Positions 1 through 8,771 of a DNA stretch of 64,000 bases are shown here, in pieces. The notes under the pieces were generated by a model that was not told the origin of the DNA, did no database searches, and worked only from the letters and a program-made list of their open reading frames with translations. The stretch's first letter is position 1. Every line of letters starts with the position of its first letter. Made by a program: the position numbers and the translations under genes. The stretch is from Pseudoneobacillus rhizosphaerae (lineage in GTDB: Bacteria; Bacillota; Bacilli; Bacillales; Cytobacillaceae): NCBI RefSeq assembly GCF_917563885.1, contig NZ_CAKJTG010000002.1, positions 62,001-126,000 on the forward strand. Reading direction: 5' to 3'.

Positions 1-407
1 TACCCATGCAACGTCCCAGCAATCTGAATTCCTGGATACATTTCTTTGAGCTTCACCTTCGCTTCATCCGCACGCCCTGGTTTTCCGCCGTAAAGGAAGA
101 TTTTCTTCTGATGCTTCGCGGCTGTTTCACATAGTTTAAGCATCATATCAATTCCCGTTACCCGCTCACGAATTTGGCCGCCTTTAAATTTTGAGGCGAG
201 AATGACGCCAATTCCGTCAGGGATTTGAAAGTCGGCTGAGTTGAGTAGCTTCATTAGCGACGGATCATCCTGCGCTTTAATAATCTTCTCTGGATTAATC
301 GCCACAATAAATGCCTTCTCACGATTGTCTATCTTTTTAAGTAGCTTCGACGTCAACGAATCATAATTATCCGTTGACACATCGACACCTAGAATTGTCT
401 CTTTCAT
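1..407 (-). CDS. tagA: WecG/TagA/CpsF family glycosyltransferase (partial, C-terminus off window)
   Basis: The first 135 residues of a protein begin at the ATG at 407, preceded by an AAGGTGATG ribosome site, and run off the left edge. The translation begins MKETILGVDVSTDNYDSL and contains AINPEKI, IPDGIGVI and FLYGGKPGRADEA. These are family motifs of the WecG/TagA/CpsF enzymes (nucleotide-sugar and acceptor pocket). TagA adds ManNAc from UDP-ManNAc to undecaprenyl-PP-GlcNAc, the committed step of the wall teichoic acid linkage unit, at the cytoplasmic face of the membrane. The adjacent UDP-ManNAc dehydrogenase gene fits a ManNAc-related wall-polymer cluster. A ManNAcA transferase acting in a teichuronic-type polymer is possible, because family members are not separable by eye. 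Confidence 0.85.
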   Translation of the reverse strand, partial: MKETILGVDVSTDNYDSLTSKLLKKIDNREKAFIVAINPEKIIKAQDDPSLMKLLNSADFQIPDGIGVILASKFKGGQIRERVTGIDMMLKLCETAAKHQKKIFLYGGKPGRADEAKVKLKEMYPGIQIAGTLHG

Positions 408-458
408 GTGTCATCACCTTTTTTATTGGCTATGTAAAATGTTTTTATATTTGAATAG

Positions 459-655
459 GTTACCCTTTTCTATGCTAAATCTCTAAAAACGGGCATCTAT
501 AGCCTGTTTAGTTACCCTTTTTACGCTAAATCTCCTAAAACGGGCATCTATAGCCTGTTTAGTTACCCTTTTTACGCTAAATCTCCTAAAACGGGCATCT
601 ATAGCCTGTTTAGTTACCCTTTTTACGCTAAATCTCCTAAAACGGGCATCTATCT
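459..655. repeat. Tandem array, four units of about 51 bp
   Basis: The word GTTACCC starts at 459, 511, 562 and 613, giving periods of 52, 51 and 51. Each unit continues with (A/T)CGCTAAATCTCCTAAAAC and GGGCATCTATAGCC. Units 2-4 are nearly identical; unit 1 has diverged. The array fills the gap between the wecC terminator and tagA. It has no open frame or ribosome site. Its core CCTAAAACGGGCATCTA recurs, with one change, in the array at 10812. Confidence 0.9.
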
Positions 656-677
656 CCAAAACAACGTTGCCTTTTTA

Positions 678-718
678 GTAAAAACTGGAGGGTGCAGCAG
701 ACACCATCCAGTTTTTAC
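678..718 (-). terminator. Intrinsic terminator of wecC
   Basis: A 12-bp inverted repeat (GTAAAAACTGGA at 678-689, complement at 707-718) has additional GGTG/CACC pairing inside. It ends in a T-run on the minus strand, nine bases past the wecC stop. Confidence 0.85.
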
Positions 719-726
719 GCAAACTT

Positions 727-2004
727 TTAGTTATTCTTAGAATCACCAAGTGTAAATACTTCAAATCCCGCTTGCTCCCAAAGCTGACGGTTTAAGCAAT
801 TCTTAGCGTCCAACACGAGCTTTGTTCTCATTTTATCAGCAAAGGTTGCTGGGTCTAAATCCTTGAACGATTGGTGCTCGGTTAAAACGATAATTAAATC
901 TGAATGTGTAACCGCTTCGTCAAGTGATTGCGTTTGTTGCTCGAACTTATTTTCCTTAATATGCGGATCGTAAGCTGAAAGATCAAGTCCACGTTCCTTT
1001 ATATGATGAATGACTTCCATTGATGGGCTTTCGCGCATGTCGTCGATGTTTGCTTTGAAAGCAAGTCCGAATGCAGCCACTCTTGGATGCTGAATGCCTT
1101 TTGCATCAAGGATATTCTTCGCCTTTTGCGCTGTGTATTCTGGCATGCTGTCATTGGTTGTACGAGCTAAATGAATCATTTTAGCAAGATTCGGCTGTAA
1201 TTCAACCATAAACCAAGGGTCAACCGCAATACAGTGTCCACCCACACCAGGTCCTGGTAAATGAATATTTACGCGCGGATGGTGGTTCGCAAGCTTGATG
1301 GCTTCCCAAACGTTGACGCCGATTTTTTCAGAGATTTTCGCTAGTTCGTTCGCAAACGCAATGTTAACGTCACGGTACGTGTTTTCGATAACCTTAACCA
1401 TTTCAGCAGTCGTTGCGTCGGTCACATGGATTTCACCTTGAACAAATGTTTTATAAAGTTCAACCGTTAGGCGGCTTGATTCTTCGTTAATCCCACCAAC
1501 GATGCGGTCGTTTTGAACAAGCTCAACGAACACTCGACCTGGAATCACGCGCTCAGGTGAGTGAGAGATGAATAGGTCTTTGCCTAGCTCCAGACCTGTT
1601 TCTTTTAACACAGGAATCATAATATCCTCCACTGTACGCGGAGGAACCGTTGATTCAAGAATCACTAGGTTTCCTTTTTCCACGAAAGGTACGATTGATC
1701 TTGTTGCAGAACGAACGTATTCCAGGTTAGCTGTTTTATCCGGATTAATTGGTGATGGAACGGCAATGATAAAAACGTCCGCCTTTTCCGGGCTTGTTGA
1801 TACGGTTAAGTTGCCGCTATCAATTGCTTGAATGAGGCGTTCTTGTAGTCCATTTTCTTCTATATGTAGCTGTTTATTGGCAATCATGCTGACAGCTTTT
1901 TCATTAACATCCATTCCGTGCACTTTCAAGCCGTGGTTTGCAAACATAACAGCTGTCGGAAGACCAATATAACCAAGTCCAATTACACAAAGCTTTTTCG
2001 ACAT
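727..2004 (-). CDS. wecC: UDP-N-acetyl-D-mannosamine dehydrogenase (WecC/UDP-glucose dehydrogenase family)
   Basis: 425 residues, the family's usual length. This cytoplasmic NAD-dependent enzyme oxidises UDP-ManNAc at C6 in two steps to UDP-ManNAcA. The N-terminal Rossmann motif GLGYIGLPTA is at residues 9-18. The central helix with EMVKVIENTYRDVNIAFANE is at 201-220. The catalytic cysteine is C258 in GPGVGGHCIAVDPWF, the form typical of WecC rather than of UDP-glucose dehydrogenases. The C-terminal domain has AFGLAFKANIDDMRESPS. The ATG at 2004 follows AAAGGAGAC. Its substrate would be made by the MnaA encoded at 60.2-61.4 kb, and the neighbouring tagA-type gene uses ManNAc sugar nucleotides, so a ManNAcA-containing wall polymer is inferred. 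Another 2-acetamido sugar as substrate cannot be excluded. Confidence 0.85.
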   Translation of the reverse strand: MSKKLCVIGLGYIGLPTAVMFANHGLKVHGMDVNEKAVSMIANKQLHIEENGLQERLIQAIDSGNLTVSTSPEKADVFIIAVPSPINPDKTANLEYVRSATRSIVPFVEKGNLVILESTVPPRTVEDIMIPVLKETGLELGKDLFISHSPERVIPGRVFVELVQNDRIVGGINEESSRLTVELYKTFVQGEIHVTDATTAEMVKVIENTYRDVNIAFANELAKISEKIGVNVWEAIKLANHHPRVNIHLPGPGVGGHCIAVDPWFMVELQPNLAKMIHLARTTNDSMPEYTAQKAKNILDAKGIQHPRVAAFGLAFKANIDDMRESPSMEVIHHIKERGLDLSAYDPHIKENKFEQQTQSLDEAVTHSDLIIVLTEHQSFKDLDPATFADKMRTKLVLDAKNCLNRQLWEQAGFEVFTLGDSKNN

Positions 2005-2341
2005 AAAATTTGTCTCCTTTTCTATCCTTGGGGCAACTTTGCGAAGAAGGTGTCCTCACGATGCCCTTTTCATTAACAATCTAAATACAAAATCCAACTG
2101 CTATTATATCGAAAAAAGCCCGATGGTCATAGCATTTTATCTAATTGTAACGTTTTCGTATCATTTGTCACTTTTTCGAAAGTAAACTCTGTGCTCTTTT
2201 TTTCAAAAAATAACACGTCCTACCTTTTTCATAGTATGAACCATTTAGCTAAAATGATTGTAGAATAAACGATTTTTTATTGCAAATTTTAGAAAGTGAT
2301 GTCGAAATGTGAAACTTCCACTCTATTTTTTTAAAAATAAC

Positions 2342-2379
2342 AAAAAACTGGAGGTGCCCCAAAGCACCATCCAGTTCTT
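2342..2379 (-). terminator. Intrinsic terminator of the SLH-nucleotidase gene
   Basis: An inverted repeat AAACTGGAGGTGC / GCACCATCCAGTT with a 6-nt loop is followed on the minus strand by a T-run. It lies 10 bases past the stop. The stem resembles the terminators at 678 and 8736. The rest of the 384-bp gap (2005-2341) is AT-rich upstream sequence of wecC with nothing else recognisable. Confidence 0.85.
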
Positions 2380-2388
2380 AATCAACGC

Positions 2389-4548
2389 TTATTTTAAAAC
2401 TAAAGATAATAACTTAGCGCCTTGAGCTCTAGTTGCCCCTTGGCCTGGCTTAAAGACATCGCCATAGCCTTGGATAAAGCCAAGCTCTTTCGCCGCAGAA
2501 ATCGCGTTCTGAACCTCTGCATCTAAACCAGAAATATCAGTGAACCCAGCAGCAGCTGTTGCTTTGTAGTCTACACCTTTTTTCACATTGTAAGCTCTAA
2601 TCATCATTGTAGCCATTTGTGCACGAGTGATTGGCTTGTTTGGCTCGAATGTTGTTTCAGAAGTTCCAATGATGATACCACTCTTAAATGCTGCTGCAAT
2701 TTCAGCTTGAGTTGCAGGAGCAGCTTTTGCGATATCTGCAAATGGAGCTACTTCCGTTGTTTTTAAACCTAAAGAACGAACGATTAGTGAAGCAAATTGT
2801 GCACGAGTTAAGCCACTTTGTGGTGAGAATGTTGTCGCTGTTGTACCGTTTATGGCTTCTCTTTCACGTAAATCTGTGACAAATCCATATGCCCAGTGAG
2901 TTTCAGGAACGTCCACGAATGGCGTGAAAGTTGGAATTACTTCAGAAATACGACCTTCTGATTTGTACTCAATTGGACCTGTTAATGATTTTACAAATTT
3001 AACAGTTGCTTCTAAATCTTCTGGACCTTGCTCGAACTTGTTGTCCGCTAATTTGCCGATTTCATATTGAGCGTTTCCGAACATGTAGTTGTTAACAACC
3101 ACCGTGTATTCTTTTGTTTCGTCAATCTTCGTTCCGTCTGGAAGCATGATGTCGACGATTTTATTTGATTTACCGTTCCAAGTGTACTTGAATCCAGCAA
3201 TTTGGAAATCAAGACCTTTAGCCGTGATTTGGTTATTTAACACTTGTCTGATTTCAGCACCAGTTAAAGAAGTTTTTACAATGGTGTTACCAAATGGTTG
3301 GATCGTGAATAAGTCACCAAATGTGATTGGGCCTGCATCCAATGCTGCACGAACACCACCGCCGTTCATCATCGCGAAGTCAGCGTTCATTGCTGCTTTC
3401 ATACCGTCAGCAATTAGGTTTCCGATTCCGTGGTCCCCTGATGCACCGCGTGCAGGGTACTTACCAGCCATTTCCACTTTCGCTTCACCGACTACTTCAG
3501 CTTTGATTACTTGTACTTTATCTTCGTATTTCTTTAAAATTGCTGCCACCGTTGCATCTGGTTGGTGCACATTTTGGAATACTTGATGTACTGTCGCTTC
3601 TTTTTTCACGATATCGCCAGTAGTTGGGTCGATTTCTAAATCTACTTCAGAGAATGCCTTTGCATACGATTGTGCTTGAACGATTAACTTGTTATCTACT
3701 ACTTTATCAATCTCAACGTGGTTGTGAGCAGCAAAAATAACGTCAACTGCGTCGTCTACTTTTTCAGCGATTGCGCCTGCATCGAAATCTGAGTTGTTGT
3801 TATCCTGCCAAGTTGGGTTATGAGCTAAAACAACAATCGCTTGTATTCCTTTAGCTTGAAGTTCTTTTGTATATTTATTGATTGCTTCTACTTCATCTGT
3901 GATTTGTAGGTTTTCGTTACCCGTTTGAACGATCATCGATGGTGTTTCTTGCGTTGTTACCCCGATGAAACCAATTTTCGCGCCACCGATTTCTTTGATT
4001 GCGTAAGGTTCTAGGATTAACTTTCCATCCGCTTTGTCATATACGTTCGCTGCAATCATTGGGAAGTCAATTCCGTCATATCCAGCCGTTCCTTTTGCAT
4101 GCTCGCCACCTTTAACCATACGGCGAAGTTCAGCGATACCTTCGTCAAACTCGTGGTTTCCTAGTGTACCAACATCAAAGCCCATTGCTTCTAAAATTTC
4201 AATTGTCGGCTCATCTTGGAAGGATGCAGAGATAAGTGGACTTCCGCCAACCATGTCCCCAGAGTGAACGATTAATGTATTTGGATTTGTTTTTTCTGTT
4301 TCTTTTAAGTAGGAAGCTAAGTAAGCAATTCCGCCTACAGGTGTTTCTTTCGTCCCATCTTTATCTAAATCGATAGATTCCTTGTAATCTAATTGACCAT
4401 GTAAGTCATTTACTCCTAAGAGCTGAACTTGAATATTGGCTGTTTCTGCCTTTACAAAAGTTGTGCTAAATGGTGCGGCAAAAGCTCCTAACGCTAATGC
4501 TGAAGATAATGCGACACTAATTAATTTCTTACCATGCTTACTAAACAC
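2389..4548 (-). CDS. Surface-anchored 5'-nucleotidase / 2',3'-cyclic phosphodiesterase with SLH domains
   Basis: 719 residues. A Sec signal peptide (about residues 1-34, ending FVKA) is followed by a UshA/YfkN-type metallophosphoesterase domain. It carries LLGVNDLHGQ (about 43-52), HSGDMVGGS, TLGNHEFDEG and FAAHNHVE, which supply the two-metal ligands. The 5'-nucleotidase C-terminal domain (about 360-540) carries GDHGIGNLIADGM and MMNGGGVRA for substrate binding. Three S-layer homology repeats end the protein (about 545-719), each with a TRAQ(F/M/G)A motif, so the enzyme should be held non-covalently on pyruvylated wall polysaccharide. Expected role: dephosphorylation of extracellular nucleotides to salvage phosphate and nucleosides. 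The start is GTG with AGAGGT seven bases upstream. A possible PhoP-type direct repeat lies upstream. Exact substrate specificity is not visible. Confidence 0.9.
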   Translation of the reverse strand: MFSKHGKKLISVALSSALALGAFAAPFSTTFVKAETANIQVQLLGVNDLHGQLDYKESIDLDKDGTKETPVGGIAYLASYLKETEKTNPNTLIVHSGDMVGGSPLISASFQDEPTIEILEAMGFDVGTLGNHEFDEGIAELRRMVKGGEHAKGTAGYDGIDFPMIAANVYDKADGKLILEPYAIKEIGGAKIGFIGVTTQETPSMIVQTGNENLQITDEVEAINKYTKELQAKGIQAIVVLAHNPTWQDNNNSDFDAGAIAEKVDDAVDVIFAAHNHVEIDKVVDNKLIVQAQSYAKAFSEVDLEIDPTTGDIVKKEATVHQVFQNVHQPDATVAAILKKYEDKVQVIKAEVVGEAKVEMAGKYPARGASGDHGIGNLIADGMKAAMNADFAMMNGGGVRAALDAGPITFGDLFTIQPFGNTIVKTSLTGAEIRQVLNNQITAKGLDFQIAGFKYTWNGKSNKIVDIMLPDGTKIDETKEYTVVVNNYMFGNAQYEIGKLADNKFEQGPEDLEATVKFVKSLTGPIEYKSEGRISEVIPTFTPFVDVPETHWAYGFVTDLREREAINGTTATTFSPQSGLTRAQFASLIVRSLGLKTTEVAPFADIAKAAPATQAEIAAAFKSGIIIGTSETTFEPNKPITRAQMATMMIRAYNVKKGVDYKATAAAGFTDISGLDAEVQNAISAAKELGFIQGYGDVFKPGQGATRAQGAKLLSLVLK

Positions 4549-4602
4549 TGAATCTACCTCTTTCTATTAAAAGATTTAAAGATTGCTAGTTTCCATAGAT
4601 AA

Positions 4603-4619
4603 TGTTAACAGAATTGTAA
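4603..4619 (-). promoter_or_regulatory. Possible PhoP-type direct repeat
   Basis: On the minus strand TTACAA and TTAACA are spaced 11 bp start to start, 55-71 bp upstream of the nucleotidase GTG. The Bacillus PHO box is made of TT(A/C/T)ACA repeats about 11 bp apart, but normally in four copies. Only two are seen, so this is tentative. Confidence 0.3.
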
Positions 4620-4665
4620 CAAATTAGTATAGGGAAATAGTACTATCTGTAGAAATTTCCCATTA

Positions 4666-4712
4666 GGTTTAAAAATAGATGGCGCCGGTTTGGCACCATC
4701 TACTTTTAAACC
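4666..4712 (-). other. Long hairpin between divergent genes (terminator-like)
   Basis: Two 22-base arms begin AGGTTTAAAA and close on GGTGCC/GGCGCC, with only two mismatches. In minus-strand RNA both mismatches become G-U wobble pairs. The hairpin ends in ATTTTT on the minus strand, as an intrinsic terminator would. No minus-strand gene lies upstream for it to terminate. It sits between the nucleotidase and hen1 starts. Confidence 0.6.
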
Positions 4713-4819
4713 TATTAAACTTTCATCCACCAGTTTTCACATCCCATATTTTGGGTGTTTAGCCGCAATTCAGGATATACTATGTGAAGTGAAAATTTGT
4801 TTATTGGAGGGGTGTGTGC

Positions 4820-6094
4820 ATGGCTATTTTTCAGTTGCGGTCGTTAAATCCGCAGTTTTCGTTTGTGGTTCAAAAGAATCCTCTTTCGGGGATGCTGTTG
4901 AAGAGTGTTCGTAAGGGGAAGGCGTTTGGTTGGTTTTCGGATGATCATACATACAATGTTTACTTCAAGGATGCGGATAACGAGGTTTCCTACCCGAAGG
5001 AAAAGGAGGAGCAGTTTGAGTATTTGAATGTGTCGCGGTACAACACGCCGCTTTTCCCGTTAAATGTGGTTGCTGATTATTTTGGTAGTGCCTCTAAAAA
5101 GCTACACCCTGAAGATATCGGAGGGTTCGAGCATTCAATTACAGTCAATCTCGTTCAAATTGAGAACAAGCGCTATCTTGCCTTTTTCCGTCATCATTTT
5201 CCTGATTACGAGCTCGAATGGGAGGAGCTTGCCCACCAAAACTATCGCATCACGATCCAAACGCAAAAAACGATTTACGAGCTACTAAACTATAGTAATA
5301 CGTTATTCCTGTTCCTATCGCTCATGAATAGCACTTATTTTGACATGACCGATGACTTGATTGAAAAGTATATTCGCAACTTAAACGTTATCGACGCTCC
5401 GTTTTTCATTCGATACCTTTTTGCCCGTAACGTCTTGACGAAAAAAGATAAGTTCCGCCGCTTCAAAGGGTCGCTTGAGGAAACGACGAAATACGAAATC
5501 GACTTTGCCTTTGGCAACACCGCGACGCAGCGAAAGGATTGGATTACGAACCACTTGTCCTTTAATCTACCTATCATCGATATCGGCTGCGGCGAGGGTG
5601 CGTACACAATTCCTTATAGTAAAAAAATCGCCCCCCTCTTCGTCCATGCTATCGACATTGACGAAGGTGCGCGGGCAAAAGTGAAGCAAAAGGTCGCTCG
5701 CCAAGAACTGGATAATATCATTCTCTACGATTCACTGGATCACTTTTTAGATAATGAATTGGAGGAACAAGTGGATGTGCTCCTAACAGAAGTTGTCGAG
5801 CATATGAGTGAGGAGGAAGCAGCGGAACTACTCACTAAAACCATCCAAAAGCTGAACGTCCATAAGCTCTTCCTAACGACGCCAAACCGCGACTTCAACC
5901 AGTTTTACCAAATCGACCTTCGCCATGATGACCATAAATGGGAGATGAACGAGGCCGAATTCAAGGCTTGGCTTGAAGCTATCATTCCGTCGGATGGCTG
6001 GGATCTTTTTTACCAAGGAATTGGTGACAAGGTGAATGGGATTCATACCACGCAAGGTGTGATTATTTCAAGAAAGGAGGAAACGGCACGATGA
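4820..6094 (+). CDS. hen1: Bacterial Hen1, 3'-terminal RNA ribose 2'-O-methyltransferase
   Basis: 424 residues from the ATG at 4820, nine bases after GGAGG; the GTG at 4814 is only three bases from it and less likely. Hen1 works with Pnkp to repair ribotoxin-cleaved RNA. It methylates the 2'-OH of the 3' terminal nucleotide before ligation, so the repaired site cannot be cut again. The N-terminal half (about 1-200) is the bacterial-specific region known to activate the Pnkp ligase. The C-terminal half is a SAM methyltransferase with IIDIGCGEGAY (about 252-262) and the Hen1 metal ligands E324, E327, H328 (EVVEHM) and H372 (HDDHKW). A -10-like TATACT lies at 4776. The gene overlaps pnkp by four bases (ATGA), so the two are translationally coupled. 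Confidence 0.93.
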   Translation: MAIFQLRSLNPQFSFVVQKNPLSGMLLKSVRKGKAFGWFSDDHTYNVYFKDADNEVSYPKEKEEQFEYLNVSRYNTPLFPLNVVADYFGSASKKLHPEDIGGFEHSITVNLVQIENKRYLAFFRHHFPDYELEWEELAHQNYRITIQTQKTIYELLNYSNTLFLFLSLMNSTYFDMTDDLIEKYIRNLNVIDAPFFIRYLFARNVLTKKDKFRRFKGSLEETTKYEIDFAFGNTATQRKDWITNHLSFNLPIIDIGCGEGAYTIPYSKKIAPLFVHAIDIDEGARAKVKQKVARQELDNIILYDSLDHFLDNELEEQVDVLLTEVVEHMSEEEAAELLTKTIQKLNVHKLFLTTPNRDFNQFYQIDLRHDDHKWEMNEAEFKAWLEAIIPSDGWDLFYQGIGDKVNGIHTTQGVIISRKEETAR

Positions 6095-8676
6095 ACATCC
6101 AAACGAAACAGCATACGATTTACATGCTCATTGGACCAACCGAGTGTGGCAAATCAACTTTTGCTAAAAATATTCTCATCCCGCAGCTGCGACACGAAAA
6201 TGCGGAGAAAAATTACATCGCCAACGTCCAATACCTCTCTAGCGACGAAATTCGCCAAGAACTGCTTGGTCACCCTTACGATAAATACGCTACGATGATG
6301 ATGGAGGCGTCGGGGCAGGCGTTTGACCTGCTATTCCACAAGCTTCAGGCTGTCACGAGTTTTCCGATTAATGCCGATTTTGTCATTGTCGACACGACGG
6401 GCCTTGCCGAGGATTTTCGTAAAAAAGTGATTCAGATTGCCCAAGATCAGCATTACCGCCTTGAAGCGATTGTGTTTGATTACCGAAATATTAGGGATTA
6501 TTATGCTTCCGAACGTAGTAAAAAGGTGATTGCCAACCATGTTAATCGGCTACGCCGTGACGTCCTGCCGCAGCTACGACGAAGCGATTACGACGATATC
6601 CACCGTGTTCGTGAGAAAAACTTCCTGCAGCCCGCTGACTACGAGATTGTTGTTGCAAATCGTGAGGAATATATCACGCATCTCCTCCCTCATGACCATT
6701 ACTATATTATCGTCGGGGACGTGCATGAAAGCCTGGACGAGCTTCAAGAGTTGATTACCTCCCATGGCTTTGAGGTGGTTGATGGAAAAATCACTCCGAC
6801 TGCAAAAAGTCGCGATAAAAAGTTCGTGCTCATTGGCGACTTTATTGATAAAGGAAAAAACACTGCTGCAACCGTGGAATTTCTTTTTGAAAATCGAGAA
6901 TTCTTCTATTTTGTAAAAGGAAATCATGAAAACTTTGTTTCGAAGTATTTAAAGGGTGAAATTCATGATGTTGATCCCCACCTGCTGGAAAACTTTTTTG
7001 ATTCGATTCCTGTGTTGGCGGCGGACGCTGGACTGCGAGACAAATTCCAAGCTCTTGTCGGCTTATCGAAGGATTTCTATCGCTTTATCGGTAAGGAGAA
7101 TAGTGGCTTCTTTCTAACTCACGCACCTTGCCACAATCGATATATTGGGAAACTCGACACGATTTCGCGCCGGAATCAGCGCCGATTCGCGACCGAGTTC
7201 GGCAGCAACCTCGAGGAGCAGCTACACTTTTTAGAAAGTGAAAGTGGCTCTAACTACCCGTATCACGTGTTCGGCCATGTCGCCACCCGTGACGTCATTC
7301 GCTTGAAAAATAAAATCGGCATCGATACCGGCTGTGTGTCCGGTGGATCGTTAACGAGTGTAGCGCTTGGTGGGTTTAAGCCTTTCTTTAAAAATATTCG
7401 TACCGCACGTCCTGGGGATGACTCACTTCAGCTAGCGTTTGCTCGCAACAAGGGGAACGAAATTAAGCTCGTTGAACTAAGTGACGCTGACGAAAGACGG
7501 TTGAACTACGTCCTCCGAAACAAAATTAATTTCATCTCTGGAACGATTAGCCCGGCTGACAAAGATTTTAGGACGAGAGAGCTCGAAAGCTTGGCGAAGG
7601 GGCTTGATTTTTTCAAGGAAAATGGTGTTGCTGAGGTCGTGCTACAGCCGAAGTACATGGGCTCGCGTTGTAATTTGTATTTGGCTCGCGAGCTGGAACA
7701 CTGTTATGCTACGAGCCGAAACGGCTACAAAATCACCCACGTCGATTTGACGGAAGTATTTGCGCGTCTAATGGAAAAATTCTCGCCGTATATGGATGAA
7801 AAAGAAATTAGCATGATTATCTTTGATGGTGAGCTGTTACCGTGGATGGCGCTTGGTAAAGGTTTGATTGAGAAGCAATTTGAGGTGATTGGAAAATCGC
7901 TTGAGACAGAGATTAGCTTTTTGAAGGAGTTTGGTTTTGAGGAAAAATTACAGGAGCTCGGTGCCCGGTACGAGGCGAGTCGATTCGAAGAGCTGAAGTC
8001 GAAATATCCTAAAAAAGAGCTCGTCAAAAACTTCGGCCTCGCGGACTACAATAATTTCAAGGATTTGAAGGGCATTCTCGAAACATTGCCTAGCTTAGAC
8101 GAGCAGGAACAGGCGGCTAGCGTCTACCTGCAGCAGCTTGAGCTTTATGGAAAGGAAAGTGAGCTTGAATACAAGCCATTTTCAATTTTGAAAATTGTAT
8201 ATGCCAATGGTGATGAGGAAATTCCTACGACCACAATGCGTACATCCGAATTGTTCTCGTTGATTAGTGAGGACGAGTTTTTGGTAGTGAACTTAACATT
8301 GCCAGATTCCTATCGGGCTGCCAAACAATTTTTTGAAAAAATAACAACCGAACGCGGTATGGAAGGTGTCGTTATTAAGCCAGAGGTTCCAACGCTGGCT
8401 GGCGGGGTTATTCCGTTTATGAAGGTGCGAAACTCACAATACCTGACACTCGTCTATGGCTATGACTACCGCTTTCCGCATAAATATGAAAAGCTCATCA
8501 AGCAAAAGAACATTAAGCGGAAAATCAAAGCCTCCTTGGCTGAATACCGGTTAGGAATGGAAATGCTGAGGACCCACCTCGACGAAATTGGACCCGAAAA
8601 CGTTGCGTTTAAACAAACTGTAGCCAATTTGCTGTTTGAGGAAAGCCAGGAAAGCGAAATCGATCCAAGATTGTAA
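6091..8676 (+). CDS. pnkp: Polynucleotide kinase-phosphatase-ligase (bacterial Pnkp)
   Basis: 861 residues, full length for the family. Three catalytic modules are visible. The 5'-OH polynucleotide kinase has the P-loop GPTECGKST at 15-23. The metallophosphatase, which removes 2',3'-cyclic phosphate and 3' phosphate, has GDVHE (209-213), GDFIDKG (249-255) and KGNHEN (276-281). The C-terminal ligase-type adenylyltransferase has its nucleotidyl lysine K521 in PKYMGSR, with IIFDGELLPW (about 576-585), GMEGVVIKP and FMKVRN following. The bacterial ligase module needs Hen1 for activity, which matches the overlapping upstream hen1. The pair heals and seals RNAs, probably tRNAs, cut by endoribonucleases. 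The last 20 codons recur as a diverged fragment at 10721-10785. A REP-like palindrome follows the stop by 14 bases. Confidence 0.95.
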   Translation: MNIQTKQHTIYMLIGPTECGKSTFAKNILIPQLRHENAEKNYIANVQYLSSDEIRQELLGHPYDKYATMMMEASGQAFDLLFHKLQAVTSFPINADFVIVDTTGLAEDFRKKVIQIAQDQHYRLEAIVFDYRNIRDYYASERSKKVIANHVNRLRRDVLPQLRRSDYDDIHRVREKNFLQPADYEIVVANREEYITHLLPHDHYYIIVGDVHESLDELQELITSHGFEVVDGKITPTAKSRDKKFVLIGDFIDKGKNTAATVEFLFENREFFYFVKGNHENFVSKYLKGEIHDVDPHLLENFFDSIPVLAADAGLRDKFQALVGLSKDFYRFIGKENSGFFLTHAPCHNRYIGKLDTISRRNQRRFATEFGSNLEEQLHFLESESGSNYPYHVFGHVATRDVIRLKNKIGIDTGCVSGGSLTSVALGGFKPFFKNIRTARPGDDSLQLAFARNKGNEIKLVELSDADERRLNYVLRNKINFISGTISPADKDFRTRELESLAKGLDFFKENGVAEVVLQPKYMGSRCNLYLARELEHCYATSRNGYKITHVDLTEVFARLMEKFSPYMDEKEISMIIFDGELLPWMALGKGLIEKQFEVIGKSLETEISFLKEFGFEEKLQELGARYEASRFEELKSKYPKKELVKNFGLADYNNFKDLKGILETLPSLDEQEQAASVYLQQLELYGKESELEYKPFSILKIVYANGDEEIPTTTMRTSELFSLISEDEFLVVNLTLPDSYRAAKQFFEKITTERGMEGVVIKPEVPTLAGGVIPFMKVRNSQYLTLVYGYDYRFPHKYEKLIKQKNIKRKIKASLAEYRLGMEMLRTHLDEIGPENVAFKQTVANLLFEESQESEIDPRL

Positions 8677-8690
8677 AGATAGTCGCTTTG

Positions 8691-8733
8691 CCGCTTTAAA
8701 GTGATGGGGGACTGTCCCTCAGCACTTTAAAGC
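8691..8733. repeat. REP-like palindrome, single unit
   Basis: The core GGGGGACTGTCCCTC is flanked by CTTTAAAG(T) arms on both sides. It belongs to the family of about 25 palindromes in this window and lies between pnkp and its terminator. Confidence 0.85.
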
Positions 8734-8735
8734 AT

Positions 8736-8769
8736 AAAAGGGATGGTGCAATCTTGCACCATCCCTTTT
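8736..8769. terminator. Bidirectional intrinsic terminator (pnkp / DUF5667-type gene)
   Basis: A perfect 16-bp stem (AAAAGGGATGGTGCAA with its complement) and a 2-nt centre carry T-runs in both directions. It lies between the convergent stops at 8676 and 8772 and can serve both genes. Confidence 0.9.
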
Positions 8770-8771
8770 CT

